Part shown: piece after piece, positions 15,401 to 30,400 of the stretch
How positions within the stretch are numbered: the first letter of the stretch is position 1
How the letters are laid out: the number at the start of each line of letters is the position of its first letter
Assembly (NCBI GenBank): GCA_009617715.1
Contig: VTFK01000224.1
Span: forward strand, 62,001-126,000
Direction of reading: 5' to 3'
DNA: 64,000 nucleotides
Source: Plectrocnemia conspersa
Lineage: Eukaryota > Arthropoda > Insecta > Trichoptera > Polycentropodidae
Notes under the pieces: generated by a model
What the model saw: the letters and a program-made list of their open reading frames with translations, nothing else
Databases searched by the model: none
Told to the model about the DNA's origin: nothing
Position numbers and translations under genes: made by a program

Positions 15401-18400
15401 ATGTCACCGATTCCCAGACTTTGTCTAGTGGTTAATATCTACTTGTAGGTATTCATTATATCTGATTGACTTACTCAGTTGGTACAGATTTACCCCGTTG
15501 TAACGCATTGGGCTTACGCCTGTCAGATTACAACGGAAGAATTAATAAAAAATATGCTATTGTAATATAAATGATATGAAACACAAATCGGATACTATTT
15601 CTGTGCGATGAAGCACATTGCTATATATTTTATAATAAAAATTAAGTGGTTTTATTGCTCTAAAATATGTAATAGAATGACTTTTTTATGCTAAATCTAT
15701 TAGCGGATATAGATTTTCAACAATCCTCAATGGAATCTAATACCATATGTTAAGAAACACTAAGGTCATCAGCGAAAGGTAAGCGTTTAGTATTATGAAT
15801 GAGATTAATAAACAGAAAAAGCATTAAAACCTTGAGTAATTTCTGATGAGATAATGTAAATATTTGGATGACCTGTGTAGCCCAAATTGAATGTGTGAAA
15901 AGATTGATTCAAGATGCAGTATTGTATAAAAATGAATCGCATTCGAGAATAAGAAAGATGATTAAGATTCAGATATATCACAAACATTAAAGGATTTGAA
16001 TCTATTCATACAACAGGGTGATCAAGAAAATTATTTGCGCCCTTTCTGAATTGTGATGATAGACGTGGGCGAAAATGGCGGTCGTGATCGGAGCAAACAC
16101 ATCCGCATGAACGTACCTCATGTTTATTAATTTCCGACAAATTCTTTCGTTTGAGGCAACCAAGAGCTTCTCAAATTATATTATATGCAAAATTATAATT
16201 CAATATCAATCGATGACAGTAGAATTTCGCTAATGGCTAACACCGATTATACACTTACAAATAGTCGAATTTAGAAATCAAATTGAGAAGAAAGCAGCGA
16301 AATCGTTATGTAAATTACAGTTAATATTAGAAGATCGCTAGTGATAAATAATTGAACATATCTGTATGTTTTAAAATAAAAAAACGTTCGATTCTTGAGA
16401 AACAAAATGCTTTGTAATGGTATTTTTATGAGAGTTCTTCGAAATTGCATAATACCGAAATAAACAATACATTTTCAATTCAACACATAATTATTTCAGA
16501 TTCAAGACAATGTGTTTGAATCAGACATTGGCAATATATATACAAATTCTATGGTTTGTTTTCATATTTCACACAATTACTAGTTTCAATATGATTTTAT
16601 CATGATATATTTTATTTTAGTTTAAAAAATATTTGGATAATGTAAGCATACCCACATACATAACCGTCTAGGCAAATATACATATGTTCAACGATTCTTT
16701 AAAATCGTTAACTTAGGCGAATAGTTTGTAGTGACAGTTGCTAAAAAATATATTACAACACAAACAGTGAGAAATTAATACTGAATAACTAATGATGAAA
16801 TCTATAAATATAAATAATTTCGAAACAATCAAATCAGGGCACATTTATATTGGAGCACAGTTAAACAATCACTGATCAAACCTATAATTATATTTGTAGC
16901 AAATTATACATTAGGTTAGCTTTTCATTGACATTATGTAAAATTATCAATTTGCTTCGGTTTCTATTGATTTTTCATTTAGAATATCACTGGAAAACTTA
17001 TTTATTTTATCAAGCAACTTTAGGCCATAAATCATCATCACCCATCAGTGCAATTATTATACGGATATCATTAGATCTTTGATAGCACAAAATGTGAATC
17101 ATACATCACACGTACTACATACACCTAGCGAGTAAATACCGTCGCCAATTGAGCGTAGAATTAAACGCGTAGGAAGACGCCGGGAAGCAGGACGACGATA
17201 ATGTTGATGATGATGATGAAGATGATAATACAGAACATTTCTCAACATCGCTCCGTTGCATTTTCAACACAACAGCCGCCGTTCGTATGTTTCTCATCGC
17301 GTTAATTGAGACAGTTAACCAAAGTGCAATCGAATCTGAAAACCGCTTGGCACCGCGAGGAACCGAAATAACCGAAAGGTCGGGGTTTAGAGCAGATGGT
17401 CAAAGTTTGATAAGATCGTAAACATAACACGTTTGCAATGACACCTTATCATGAATTCACAGCATTGCTGTGTGTAATACAATGAAACGATCGCGGGTCA
17501 AGATCATCGCCGTTTAGTATGTATGTACTAGAGATTTAAATTCAATGCTAATGAACATGGGATTATTTATACAGAGCCAATCTTGTTATATTTACATGCA
17601 AAGATCGGAAGCGTGTCTTCAGAAAGAGTAGACAAATATATTTTAACACAATATTGATTATGCACAACTTGATTTGGAATAGATGTACTTGATACATATG
17701 TGTTTTACAAATTTAACAAATAAAGTCAGTCAAGAAAATTAAAAACCGATAAATTACAAGCGCTACTAGACGAAAACTTAAGGATGAATTATACAATGCT
17801 TGTATTATATGAAATAAATAAAATCCAGAAGCTTGAAAGTGAGTGCCGCATGAGCTCAACTATTTTTTTTAAATGAAGGGCAAACTAAGTTAAATAAAAT
17901 ATTAAACTGTTTTGTATCGTCCGATGATGGCACTCTTGTATGTTATAGTGGTCAATAATAATGTAAATTCGAAGATTACGCGTGGGATGTGGATTTAGAG
18001 TTAGATGTAAACAAGCGTATTTGGAAGTGAATGTGTGTGTGCGTTTGTCATATGTGTGTCAAACGATGATACGTAATAAAAATCGCCAACGCTTATTATA
18101 GTACGCTATCTCCTTAGACAGCACAAATATTTAAACGAATCTCTATATGTAAAGTTTTCACTGATGCTGTGTAATTTTATGTTTGATTCGAATTGTTGAT
18201 AGATAACGACAAAATGACACCTGTGGGTGATCCACGTGAAATCGCCACGGCGGGCATGGTGATCGTCTGATGGGGGTTATCGTCTCGGGTCGAAGGTGTA
18301 GTCGTATGTGACCTGCTGTCCCAACGGTGGACCAACTTGCACTGACTGACTGACTGCCGGCGCCGGTCATTCGTTGCGCCGCCACCACCCATCGAGGCAT

Positions 18401-21400
18401 TTTCACGCATGACACGTTCCAGAAGCGACAGAAAAACAAGCAGAATCTACCAATCAAGACAGAAAGAGAGAGGCGCCCAAGCTTTAATTATTACATACGA
18501 ATGAGTGTGATTGCGTCTTACTCGTTTATAAACAATTGGTGCTTTTGTAAATGTCATATAGTCGCCTCATACTATACAATAGTTAAAGAAAATATGATAG
18601 TTATTATGTACTTTTAAAATAAAATATTTTTATTTCATAATCATTTATATTTTTTAATAAATTAAATAAAAAAAATTTCTTATGCAGATCAACTAAATTT
18701 ATATGTAACAGAAAGCTAGTGATGTTTTAGCTTTAACCAAATAGTTTGATGTATTAGAATGACTGGTATAATTTAAAGTCAATAAATAAGTAACTTCAAA
18801 GATTTAATTTTTTGTGTTTACATAATTTTATATGTACACACATAAATTGTATTTTATTATTGTATATCTATAAAGGTTATATTGATTTTAAGTCAAATGT
18901 ATATATGTATTTAATAGCCATTTTATTTGTTTTGACCATACCAGCATTAATAGTTTAAAAAAATACATATTATTATAGGGCCGTTTGGCAGCCGGAATAA
19001 AACGTCCTTCCGTCGTGTCGCTAAGCGAGTAAGATTTTCCAGTAGTACTGATACCGGTAATACCAGTAGTACAAATTAAAATACCGGTATTGTCGATTTT
19101 TTTTAAATCCATATATTTTATTTGTTGAAAACGATATCTCTATAGCTTAGAACTACGAAAACGATCATGAATATATTGCTTGAAAGTAGAGTTATCGGCA
19201 TAAATTATGTTATGCAGTATTTACGTATTTTTTATTATATAATTTTTATTACTAATTTTTATTTTAAGATGAATAAAACTAAATAGGCATAAAAAATATA
19301 TAATTGAGATAATCTAAAATAAATATTAAATGTGCAATGATTAAAATAAATAAATCACATAAATATTAAAATCATTAATTAATAATCTGTTTTTAGAATA
19401 AAGTATGTCGCATTTCATACAAACAGATTTATAATTTTCTACGCAAGATTTTTTTCGTAAAATCGTAATTGTTTAAAAATGATGAACGATATAAAAATAT
19501 TTTTTAATGAAATAAATTAGCGAATAGAGATCTGGCCCCTGGTATAAAAATTTAGGTGTCGATCAAAAACGATGTTTTCCTCTACTTATTGCTACAAAAA
19601 AGGTTTAACGCCCGTATTAAAAAATAAAATTTCCGACATTGTAATAAATGAATGAAAGTAAAGAAATAAATGAGACAAAATAGTTTTTGAACACAGTTGT
19701 TTTAATGATTTTATTAGTACTTATAGACAACACAATAAAAGGATCAGCGTATGAAGTATTTTTACAAGTACCAGAATGTAAAGAAGATTGTTTAAAAGCT
19801 TATTATTTGAAACAGAAATATGGATAAATTGATTGATAATTGGTTATAAATGTCGGCAACTAAAGTCAAAGTTTGACCTGCTTGTTAATTATATTTATAT
19901 AAGGTTACTACATTTTTTTCAAAATCTTCAAAGAAAACGTTCCGACTCTTAAATCCTTGGATTTTTTCACAAATCACAGCAGTAACTTAGCAATAAAGTT
20001 TTAGTTCGACTTTAAATAAACCAGATAACATATTTTTAAATGGATTTCTTTTGTTATTTAATTTTCGGAAACATGTTTTTACTTCTTTTAAAATATTTTT
20101 TTACTATTATTAGTAAATTTGGAAATAATTTAAAGCTGAATTTTGAGACAACTATATTAAAGCAGAAAATTATGCTATAGTAAAGCAGATAATGTTTTAG
20201 TATAAAAATTGCTTTAATTTTTTCCACAAAGATTTATTAACATATCATATAAAATTATACGCTTATCTAAAAACTACCATCATTTATACGTATTGTTATA
20301 ATAACAGTAAAATAAAACAATTTTGATCAAAAATTTTACCACATAAATTAAATTCAAAACTGCGTTTTTTAACATGTGAAGATTTTCTGTTTTGGTCGAT
20401 ATAATTATATGGCGGGTAAGTTGCACTATAAATTATGTAATTTAATCAAATGTCGCGACCACTTGTTTGAGCGTGAGTAAATTTGTCGCAAAAGCGTAAT
20501 AAATTATGTCGACGCACGTGACGATCGGAGATTTGGACGGCTTAAATGCCAGTTTAAATTGGACTAAAACAAAAATAATGTGACTAAGAGTTACATAAAT
20601 TACAAATATTTTACTGACAGCATTGCCAAACCAAAATATTCGTTACACATAAAAGTAGCAGACAATAACATGGTCTGTTTAGACCCCCAAATCGTGGCAG
20701 TGGCCCTAGATTTAAAAGGCAAGCCCTCCTCTATTCTAGAAATAATATATAGTACTAACGACACCTCAACCAGAATCTTTTACTTGAAACTTCCCGCTAC
20801 TTCGCATCCGACTTCATACGAGAGTTTAACCGAGTACCGACTAAGACAATTTAAGAAGACCAAATAATTAACCGCTTTTCATTTCACGTCTAGTGTGAAA
20901 TCCAAGAATTAAACCCGGAAGACAACACTTATCTATACTATTGCTATGAATAGAATAATCTATATTATCGATAACTTTGTACATATTATATAAAGATAAC
21001 TGAGCGCCCGCTTGTTTTGAACACGCTGTTAATCGAAAAACTACAGAAACTAAAACAAAATTAAATAAGCGTATAATTTTACATATTTATCAAATTTTTG
21101 AGGAAAAATATATAATATAATACTACATATTTAACATTAAAAATTATAAAATCGACCGTTTGGCACACTAAAGAAGATAACGACGTTTCTCAGAACCAGA
21201 TTAAAATTGCATTTTGAAAAAATATAATATTTATAAATTATTACGACATATTATATATGTATGTGTAATACAAAATACTGAGATTTTTTAGCGATTATTA
21301 TACGGATTTCTGTTTTTCTACTTAATACAAGCGTAATCTAGAACTACACCTTTATTATTAATTGAATATATCATACATATGTATGTATATATTATAAGCA

Positions 21401-24400
21401 TTAAAATGCATTTTTATAATATTTTTCCATTGATATAAATTTCGCAGAAAATATTTAAAAATATATCGATGATATATTCAATAAAATACCAGACAGCTAG
21501 GGCCGGTTTTTTTTAATAATGGTGCATTTTTTAAAAAAAGTTCGAGTGTCGCTGCCGGGGCTCGAGCCCGCAACCTCAAAGTTATTAATCTGAGACGTTA
21601 CGGACTACTTACAACAACATATTTTTAAGGTTTGTCTATAAAATTCATTAATAAACCTTGAACTAGAGTTATTGAATTTTATTAGAAGACTTCAGACCCC
21701 TCCATATCTTCATAACATGATTTATCAGCGACACCCGAAACAACATCACATTGGTGGCATCTATAAGCTTTATCATCCATGATTTCTAAACAGTAAGTTA
21801 TACCGCTATTTGTATTGATTAAATTTAAATGTAACTCCTGGGTGGTAATAAACAAAAGTAGCTTAATATTCACCAGAACATCTGCTAGATACGTAATCTT
21901 TGAAACAGTGATTGATATTTGCGATAGTTTAAACATAAACAAAGAACGAGACTTCGAGTTGAACATTTATCAACGTGAACCTACGTGCCTAGCTTTCCGA
22001 ATTAGTATTCGATTTCTAAAGTTTCTCTCGTGTCCCTAAAGGGACACAAAAAACAAGCCGCACGAATCAAATAAATTTTAATGCACATCTTATAATAAAA
22101 TATTTTACTACACTTTATAATTGATGGTGGTGATAAACTAATTAGGCATAGTATTATAATAGAAAACAAGAGTATATATAGAGTGTGGTATTGACATTAT
22201 AATTATTATTGATATTCTAAATTAGCAACTTGTACGTCGACTTTTGTTATATACAAATACATTACATTGAGGAAAATCTAAGCAACGAAATAACACGCAG
22301 ATTTAATTTCTAGAATCAACAAATGTTATTTTATATGGTTCGTTAGAAGCACGATACAAAAGAAATAGGCGATAGAAAACGCTAATCATTCACCGTTATT
22401 GTTTAGATTCTTGCAAACTTTTGTATAGTGCAATTTTTTATTGCTTTTCTTTGATAGATACGCCTCTTTAAAATTAATTTTCTGCACCGTTATAGCTACA
22501 TTGCAATTAAATTGTTTAATTAACCGCTTTCGACAGATACATTATCAACAGAATTCTCACCTTAATAGAAAATCTTGAGAAATAAAACAAACACCTTCTC
22601 GTTATCAACACAGATAACGAAACTCAAACAGTTGAGAGTGATAAGAGGCACAAAATTCATACAAAAACATTCCTTACAACTATAGCAATCGCTTAACAAT
22701 CGTGACGTTAACGGCGTGGGATCGCGACAGTGTATTATTATTTTGCATATATAAATTATAATTGTAATAAAGTAATAAAAGAGTTATGCCACAGGTTTTT
22801 TCTGAACAACTCGATTAACTAGCGAAAAATTGCGTCGTTCGCTTGATGCCCGACGGCGAAACTGAGTTGTTTTTCTGCAACAGTTTTTTGTATATATGTT
22901 TATATTGTTATATGAAGTTAAACAATGAGAAAGCTCTTGGACACTATATGCGCGAAACCTCCGACAGAACTAAATGCATATTCATGGAGAACGAGCGGTA
23001 ACTGCGAACGTCGACCTACTGACATTTCTTGAACGTTCTACATTCGCAAAATGTCACAACGGCCTGTCTCGCGAATAAAACCTAAGATTTTCATAAAAAT
23101 AGCCATAATTTCCATTAAAATATCTACTACATAACAATACGATGTGTTAAACGGCACATAAAAATACAAGGTCAGACACAAGTGCAAATTCTGACACACT
23201 GATGATATTACCCATTCTGATTAAACACAGAACAGTATACTTATTTTATACGTAAAAAATATAAATATTAATATTGACATCAAAACAGGTTGTGCATTTA
23301 AAAAATAATAAAAAACACGTTTTTCTGAAAATTCCATTTTTGTATTTCCTATGTTTATTTTCGATAGAAATAGTATTAATTTAACATATGTATTTGATAT
23401 ATTGATGGTTGAGTTAAAATGATACGCAATATATCATTTTAATGCTAATATATTATTATGATAAATATTATTAGATAATCATTAAAAATATATTTAATAG
23501 GCGGTATTAAAAATTCATATATTATAATTTATTCAATAAAACGTCGATGAAAAATGTCAATAACTGAATTTACCAGATATTAGCGAATGTAAAATAGCTT
23601 ATCCTTAATACGTTGAAAACATATAAAATCTATTATTAATATTACTATAAGACGTTTTAAACTCGTGGATTAATTTAAATTTCAATCAAGAATAAATTTT
23701 AATTTCATTCAATTTACTTTTAATTGAAAAACGCAGTAATAATATTAATGCGAAATAAAAAATGACTAAAAAATTAAATGTGTGAGGTTTGGCATGACAC
23801 TTTACATATACGTATATTATATACTATACATATTATGCCTGCACTACACAATCTGGAAGTTGTCCGAACCGAAGTTACAACTGAAGTCGGCCGAGACTTA
23901 CGACTTCGAGTAAGCGACCACACTGTCGCAAATTTCATATGCCGTCCGGACGGCGGCCGTGAATGACTTCTGTCACGTACAGCCGGCATATTTGCGCGCG
24001 ATCGAAAAATGTGCCAAATAATCGCAATTTTCAAATTGTCATATTATTAAAATTACGCTACTGATTATAAAAGTTTGTGTGGGCACTCACCAATACAATA
24101 TCAGTAAAAACTTTTCGGTCGTAAATATTCAATTTAAGCAAAATCTTTGTCGGCTTTTACAAAATGCCATAAGGCATAAAAATTATACTTCAGAATACGA
24201 ACTCCACTTCTGTGACTATCCTAGAATTTGTCGCTATCGCTAAATAAGAATTCGTTATGGTGTGATATTTATATAAACAGATCTAGGAAAATACATAAGG
24301 ATATTCGAAACGATTTTTTTTAACAAAATCAAGTACCACTAATTATTTAATTTTATATGAAAAAAATATAATAACGATCTGTTAGAAGAATATACTATCA

Positions 24401-27400
24401 AAAATAAAATTAATCCCTTTTGGTGCCCTAAAATATTCAAAGGTGTCAGTAAGAGTATGTTGAAGTCCCCGATAAGCATGTGGTATTATAACTTCACCAC
24501 GTGACCACAATGCAGCGCTCGACATGCGTATTGACCATAGGACGCCTACGCACATACTGAAATTGAACCGAGTTATTCGTTCTGTCTCAGTTTGCGAAAC
24601 ACCATATCATTATCTCTCTCACTCTCGTTACTTAACACACGAGAGAGCGAAAGAGGAAGTATCTCACCGCTCGCGCTCGAAAGAGCAGCTCCGACTTCGG
24701 TCTTTTTGCCGACAATGTTCGGAAGCGCTCGAAGCTGACCAAGTCGACTGAATTACCCCTACTTTACCTCCCGTTCTCAGTAATCTCGGAAAACTTCCGA
24801 GAGATTTTAGAGCGGGCAGAACCGAACTCGACCGAAGTAACCCACTATATTCTCCGTCCTTGGCCAACCTTGGCCAACTTCCAGAGAGTGTAATGCAGGC
24901 ATTACACATTCATTGGTATTTAGTTAATAAAATAATTAAAGCTGTTTACCCTATGATTGTCACAACAAATTGTAAAAAAAGTAACAATTTATGACACGCC
25001 TAAAGTTTTAGTAAATAAATTAAGAGTAAAATCTATTTAGAATATTTAAATTTACACTTGTTGTATATCAGTCTTACGCGTTGGGTCAGGTAGTACCTAA
25101 TCCTCTGAACGGGTAGTATCTACATTTTTTGACATTTTCTGGTCAACGACTTATTTTGTAGTATCTACCTGCTAATACTAAAGCGTATTTTTTGTACGAT
25201 ATGAAAAAATATATTATGGCACTTGTCTCCTTTATAGAGATCAAGAGGGAAAACACTTTTTGTACACATATATAGAGATTATAAAATGACAACCTATTTT
25301 TTGCGTGATTTAATTTTTAATATATATTAACTGTTCTAACCCACCGATCAAATTTATTAATAAATATATTTTTCAAATAAAAATAAAATACACTTAATCA
25401 ATTTTTATTTGATAAGTCAAATCTTATAGCTATTTTTTATTATCACTATCAATTAAATTCAATCATACTTTTAATAGCTAAGCTAACCTATAATATCGTA
25501 ACTGAAAGTAATAATATTACACATACAAAATTAGAAACACTGGCGAACCATCACAGTGTTGAAATCGATAACTCAACGTGCATGCCCGAGCGTGTGTGAT
25601 TAATATAATACAATCATATAAATACACTAACATATATACATATAACTTGTATGTATGTTATAGATCATTAAAATAATGGCCAATAGGTTCCATAAGAAAA
25701 TATATTTAAAACACCAATATCACTACTAAGTGAAATATCTAATTGCAACTGAAATATTTAGCAGTTATTTGACTTACATGCTAAATAAATTAGACGTGCT
25801 TCTCGATTTAAAACACTTGCTCTGGAATTTGGTAAAGATGATTTCTGAATCGTCTCATAGATGATTGTATGGGTTCTTATTCTTGAAGCTCGCACACTTA
25901 AATTACCGTAACCACGAAAATATAAGGATGAACGTGACAAGAGAGTGTAAAGGAAGGGACCACACAAAAGCCCTCGAAACTGGAACGGAAAGCAATTTAT
26001 CACCGGACGACAAGAAGCATCGTAAGACCGGAGAGGCGTGGACATATTTCGTTGGTCGAAAAAACGAATGCAACAATTAACTGGATGGTCGCTGCATTGG
26101 TTCTCCAATGAGGAGAGGTCAGAGCATACGGTCATAGATGGTCAGGGTCAGAGAAGGATTTCCGGAGACGATCGCCGCAGCAGAGAAGAACGAACAAGAT
26201 CTCTGAAGACCATCCACTGAACATCATCCCTGCGCCAACTTCTCTACCACTGCTCGGAAAATAACGATACTCGCTCACCATATATGTAATATTATATAAT
26301 AAATTATTACTAGTTTCCATGGAGGTCTTTTTGGCAGCGAATTAACACCCCTTAGGGTTTACCAAGTTTAAAAAATATTATTGATTTAACAGTATCCAGA
26401 TGCTGTATACTGTTAAATTATAAATCTTGAACAGAACGTTCCAAGCCCTACAAAATTATTTATATATATGATATAGGCAATAGGTACCTAAAGGGCAGCT
26501 TATCTTTAATGACGAATGTTTTTTTATACGAACAAAATTTAAAAAGGAACTCGAAAGCTTACAATATAAAGCCGATTTCGCTCGCATGTTCGTTTATTAT
26601 CAGAAACATAAACAAATAAATAATATAGTAATTTACTACAAGCGAGCGAGCGAAAGGGAATGTATCTCACCGTACGCACCTAATGTATACATATACATAT
26701 CTTGCCGTTGAAAATCAACAGAAAGCTCACCTAACCAACAATAAACCATGAAACTAACAGTTGACCTAACCCAGTGGTCGGCAAACTTATTGGCCGAAGA
26801 GCCAAATATGTACATTACAACGATTCAAAATAGTTTTAAGAGCCAAATCTGTTTTTTAATTTAGTAAACCTTTATTTTAATTTTAGACCTTCGTTAAATT
26901 ACGGGTACACTGAATAAATAAGACATCTTGTCAGTTTACTCTTGATAAAGTTCATGCTTGAAAAGGATTGTTCGCATGAATATGTAGAACCAAAAAGGGA
27001 AAGAACAGCAAACGCAAGTTTTTTCAGCTGTCAGGAATACTATTCCAGACGTTGAAAATGATCATGTCTTCATTCTCCAGGTCTTTCAAAGCAGACCACT
27101 TGTGTTGTGAACTAAGATCACATTCGTTCTTCTCCAATATTTCCAAATCAATACAAAGACGTTGAAATTTGGAGCTCCATATTTCCTTGTTTTTTAAATC
27201 CTGCAATTGTATTTCAAATTTACAATGTAAATGCCAAAAGGAGAAAATTTCAACTAAGTTATTATAGCATTAAGAGGATTTTTGACGAATGCTAAGGTCG
27301 CTTTGCTGTTTTTAAACTCCTGAAACCTGCTGAGAAATGCTTCCCTCGTATTTAAAATTGTTGTTTTGAAATGGTGTTTGTCAAAAGAGGAATTATTTTC

Positions 27401-30400
27401 TTGGCGATGCTTCAGCAGGCTCGGAAAGTGAAACAATGTTTCCCTTTCAAAATCTTGAGCAAAAAGGGATAATTTGTTTTCGAATGAAATGACTTCTTCT
27501 AACATCGAAAAAATTGTGTTTCCTTTCCCTTGTAGTATACGGTTAAGCTGATTTAGATGAGACGTAACGTCTACCATGAAATGAAAGTTTTGGATCCACT
27601 GATTGTCTGTAAGTTCTGGATAGTGAACACTCTTCTCAAGGAGAAATGCTTCAATTTCTGGCAATAGGGACGCAAAACGTTTTAAAACGTTCTCTCTTGA
27701 TAACCATCGAACCTTGTTATGAAGCAGAAGATCAGCGTACTCACTCTCCATTTTAACTAAAAATTCTTTGAATTGACGATGATTAAGAGCTTTAGCTACA
27801 ATGGAGTTGATCGTGATCACTAATCCCATAACTTTACCAATTTCTTGCGGAAATGTCTGCGCACAAAGTGCTTCTTGGTGAATAATGCAACGATAAACCA
27901 ATATCTCGTGATTTTTTTTTTTCTTTCAAAATGGCAATAAGCCCTTTTCTGACGCCGGTCATACTTTTGGCCAGCTTTTCTGTAGCCGCCAAATACGCAG
28001 ATTGAGAGCTGTCATACTACTACGCTGCGCTGCGCCCCTACCGGACGAAACAGGTACTACGTCAACGCTCACGCACACATTCAACATTGCATGGAAAGGA
28101 CACTTGACCAGAATTAGCGCCCGAGCCCGTGGATATTTGTGCCAGAGCCGCACTCAAGGAGCCAAAGAGCCGCATGCGGCTCCGGAGCCGCACTTTGCCG
28201 ACCCCTGACCTAACCTAACAAAATATATTATTAAATATATATGTATTCAATAATAAGTATGTTAACTACTATTGATTTTTTTATAAATTTAAAAAATGTT
28301 TCTGATCTTACATTCCCATAAATATGGAAGGAAATGAGCAAGACTGTATCAATTATTCATCGACGCGAAGTATGTTATTAACATACTAATGCCTAAATTA
28401 ATATTTAGAATATGTATTCGATTTCAAACTAGCCGTTTGATGATAGAAGCGATTAGGAATTTACCTTACAAAGCAATTGATACCATTTAACTTCAACATG
28501 TACACCAGTGCACCTTACACAAATTTATTCAAATTAACCGTATGATCTCACGTATCGAAAAAAAAAAAAGCTTTTGCGCATCTGGCCAACGTATACAAGC
28601 ATTGTCATTGTATTATGTTCAAATGTCGTCACTACTCGATTGAATGTACAACTTTGATCCATCTTCTCATTATGACCAGTGTATACGTCATTTTTTTCAC
28701 GGTCGCGATATTGACATTGCACATGGCAACTTTTGAAAACGACGAGGCCCACGCTCAATTGAAAAACGGTAGCAGCAGTAGGTAAAAATCGATAGTATTA
28801 TCTGTTGGTAGTGTAGGTCTGTTTGTCGCATTGTGCTGTCAAAACAGACGATATCAGCCGACATGGCGTGTCTGATTGTGAATCGGATTCGATGATTGTG
28901 TGTCATTTTTTCGACCTTGATCGCGTCGTCCCTAATGATAATGCTCTCCTCCATTGTAATGATCGGGGTATTGTCATTTTGACATTTGAACGCCCGTTGT
29001 TGATGTCGATCTTTACATATAAAATAATAACTATCGCAAAGCCGAAGGTGATGCTTTCATGTATCGCTAGATCTATTGTGTGTGATCCATGCATAATGTT
29101 TCGCAGTTTGACGCTAATTTCATTTCCACGAGCTTTGACATTATAACTTGTATAGAGAAACTTTTCAACGTCAGATGGTGGTGTTAGCTATTCAACGTGG
29201 CTCAAAAAACAATGGGAAGAAACATTTTCAGGCATTGAGAGCAAATGGTGAAGATAGAAAATCTAAAATATTATTTTGTATTGAAGAGTACATTCTAAGC
29301 TCAGGAAGAGCGTACACTGAACACGATGGAAACTAAGTTAATAATATATTAATTTAGCACCTTTTCATTGTAAGCTGGGTTATATTATGGAGGCAATATA
29401 ACTTCCTCGTTTTTTACTTTTTTCCATTGCACATAAGATTCTCAATTATTCGAATATATTTGGAATTTTTTCTCAGTTTTTACCGAATTTAATTAATTTA
29501 ACCAATTAGTAAATATTATTTATTTAAAAATAATTATTTAAATTAATCATTAATTACTTTCATAAAATTTTTGAATTTTATTTTTATAAAATATGCATAA
29601 CACAATGTTGTGCGAATTACTGATCAGTGAGTGAGCAATGCTTAATTTATTACTACATACTTTTTGATCAGGGACGTTATCTCAACTTTCTCAAATCACC
29701 AGAATTACTAATGCTAAATTAAACGCAATGTAATTATTGAACTGCGATAATAAAGGGTGGGTATTTCCGACATTTTGTTTTATTTAACGAACGAATTCTG
29801 CGAATTTCGGTCATAGTAGAAACCCCCGACAAAAATTCTATTCACAAGTATTTTTTAAAGGCGTAAAATAGTTTTTATTGTTGAAAAGAAGCGTCTCATT
29901 GTCTCGCATTTAGAAACAAAATAAATAGGCGCATAAAGAACCATGGATTTTGTCACTCGGATATACCGAGAGAAAAAACAACTACATGGGTTGCTAAAGT
30001 ATACATTTTGTTCCATTTTAATATACATATGTATTTTTTAAATTTCATTCGAATAATCAAATATTAGATTGAGAGCCTAGTTACACAGTAGTATAAGTTA
30101 TAACGCTGTTAATCTTCCCAATGACTTAGCTCTTCATATCTTAGTTTTCATCTCAGTGGCACAAATAATTAAGGAAAATCACTTATAATTATTGTCAGCA
30201 ACGGAAGCTATTGCACATTTATTATTTTTTTAGAATATCTCGATAATTTATATTTTCGAATGATATATCTCTTGTATGCAGTGGATATAACGGTAAAGCA
30301 TGTGCCATTTGGTTGTTTCGTTGGGGACTAGAAAAATACTCAACTGTCAAATTGAGATGTTTCCCATTGGATATTTTAAGAATCAAAAGCACGTCAATTG

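Noticed and set aside
17115..17297. Serine-rich 60-codon frame
   Set aside because: The serine run comes from a GAT microsatellite (about 17205-17230); no other support.
25758..26220. Overlapping frames on both strands, 60-125 codons
   Set aside because: Suspected retroelement tail, but no diagnostic residues in either direction.
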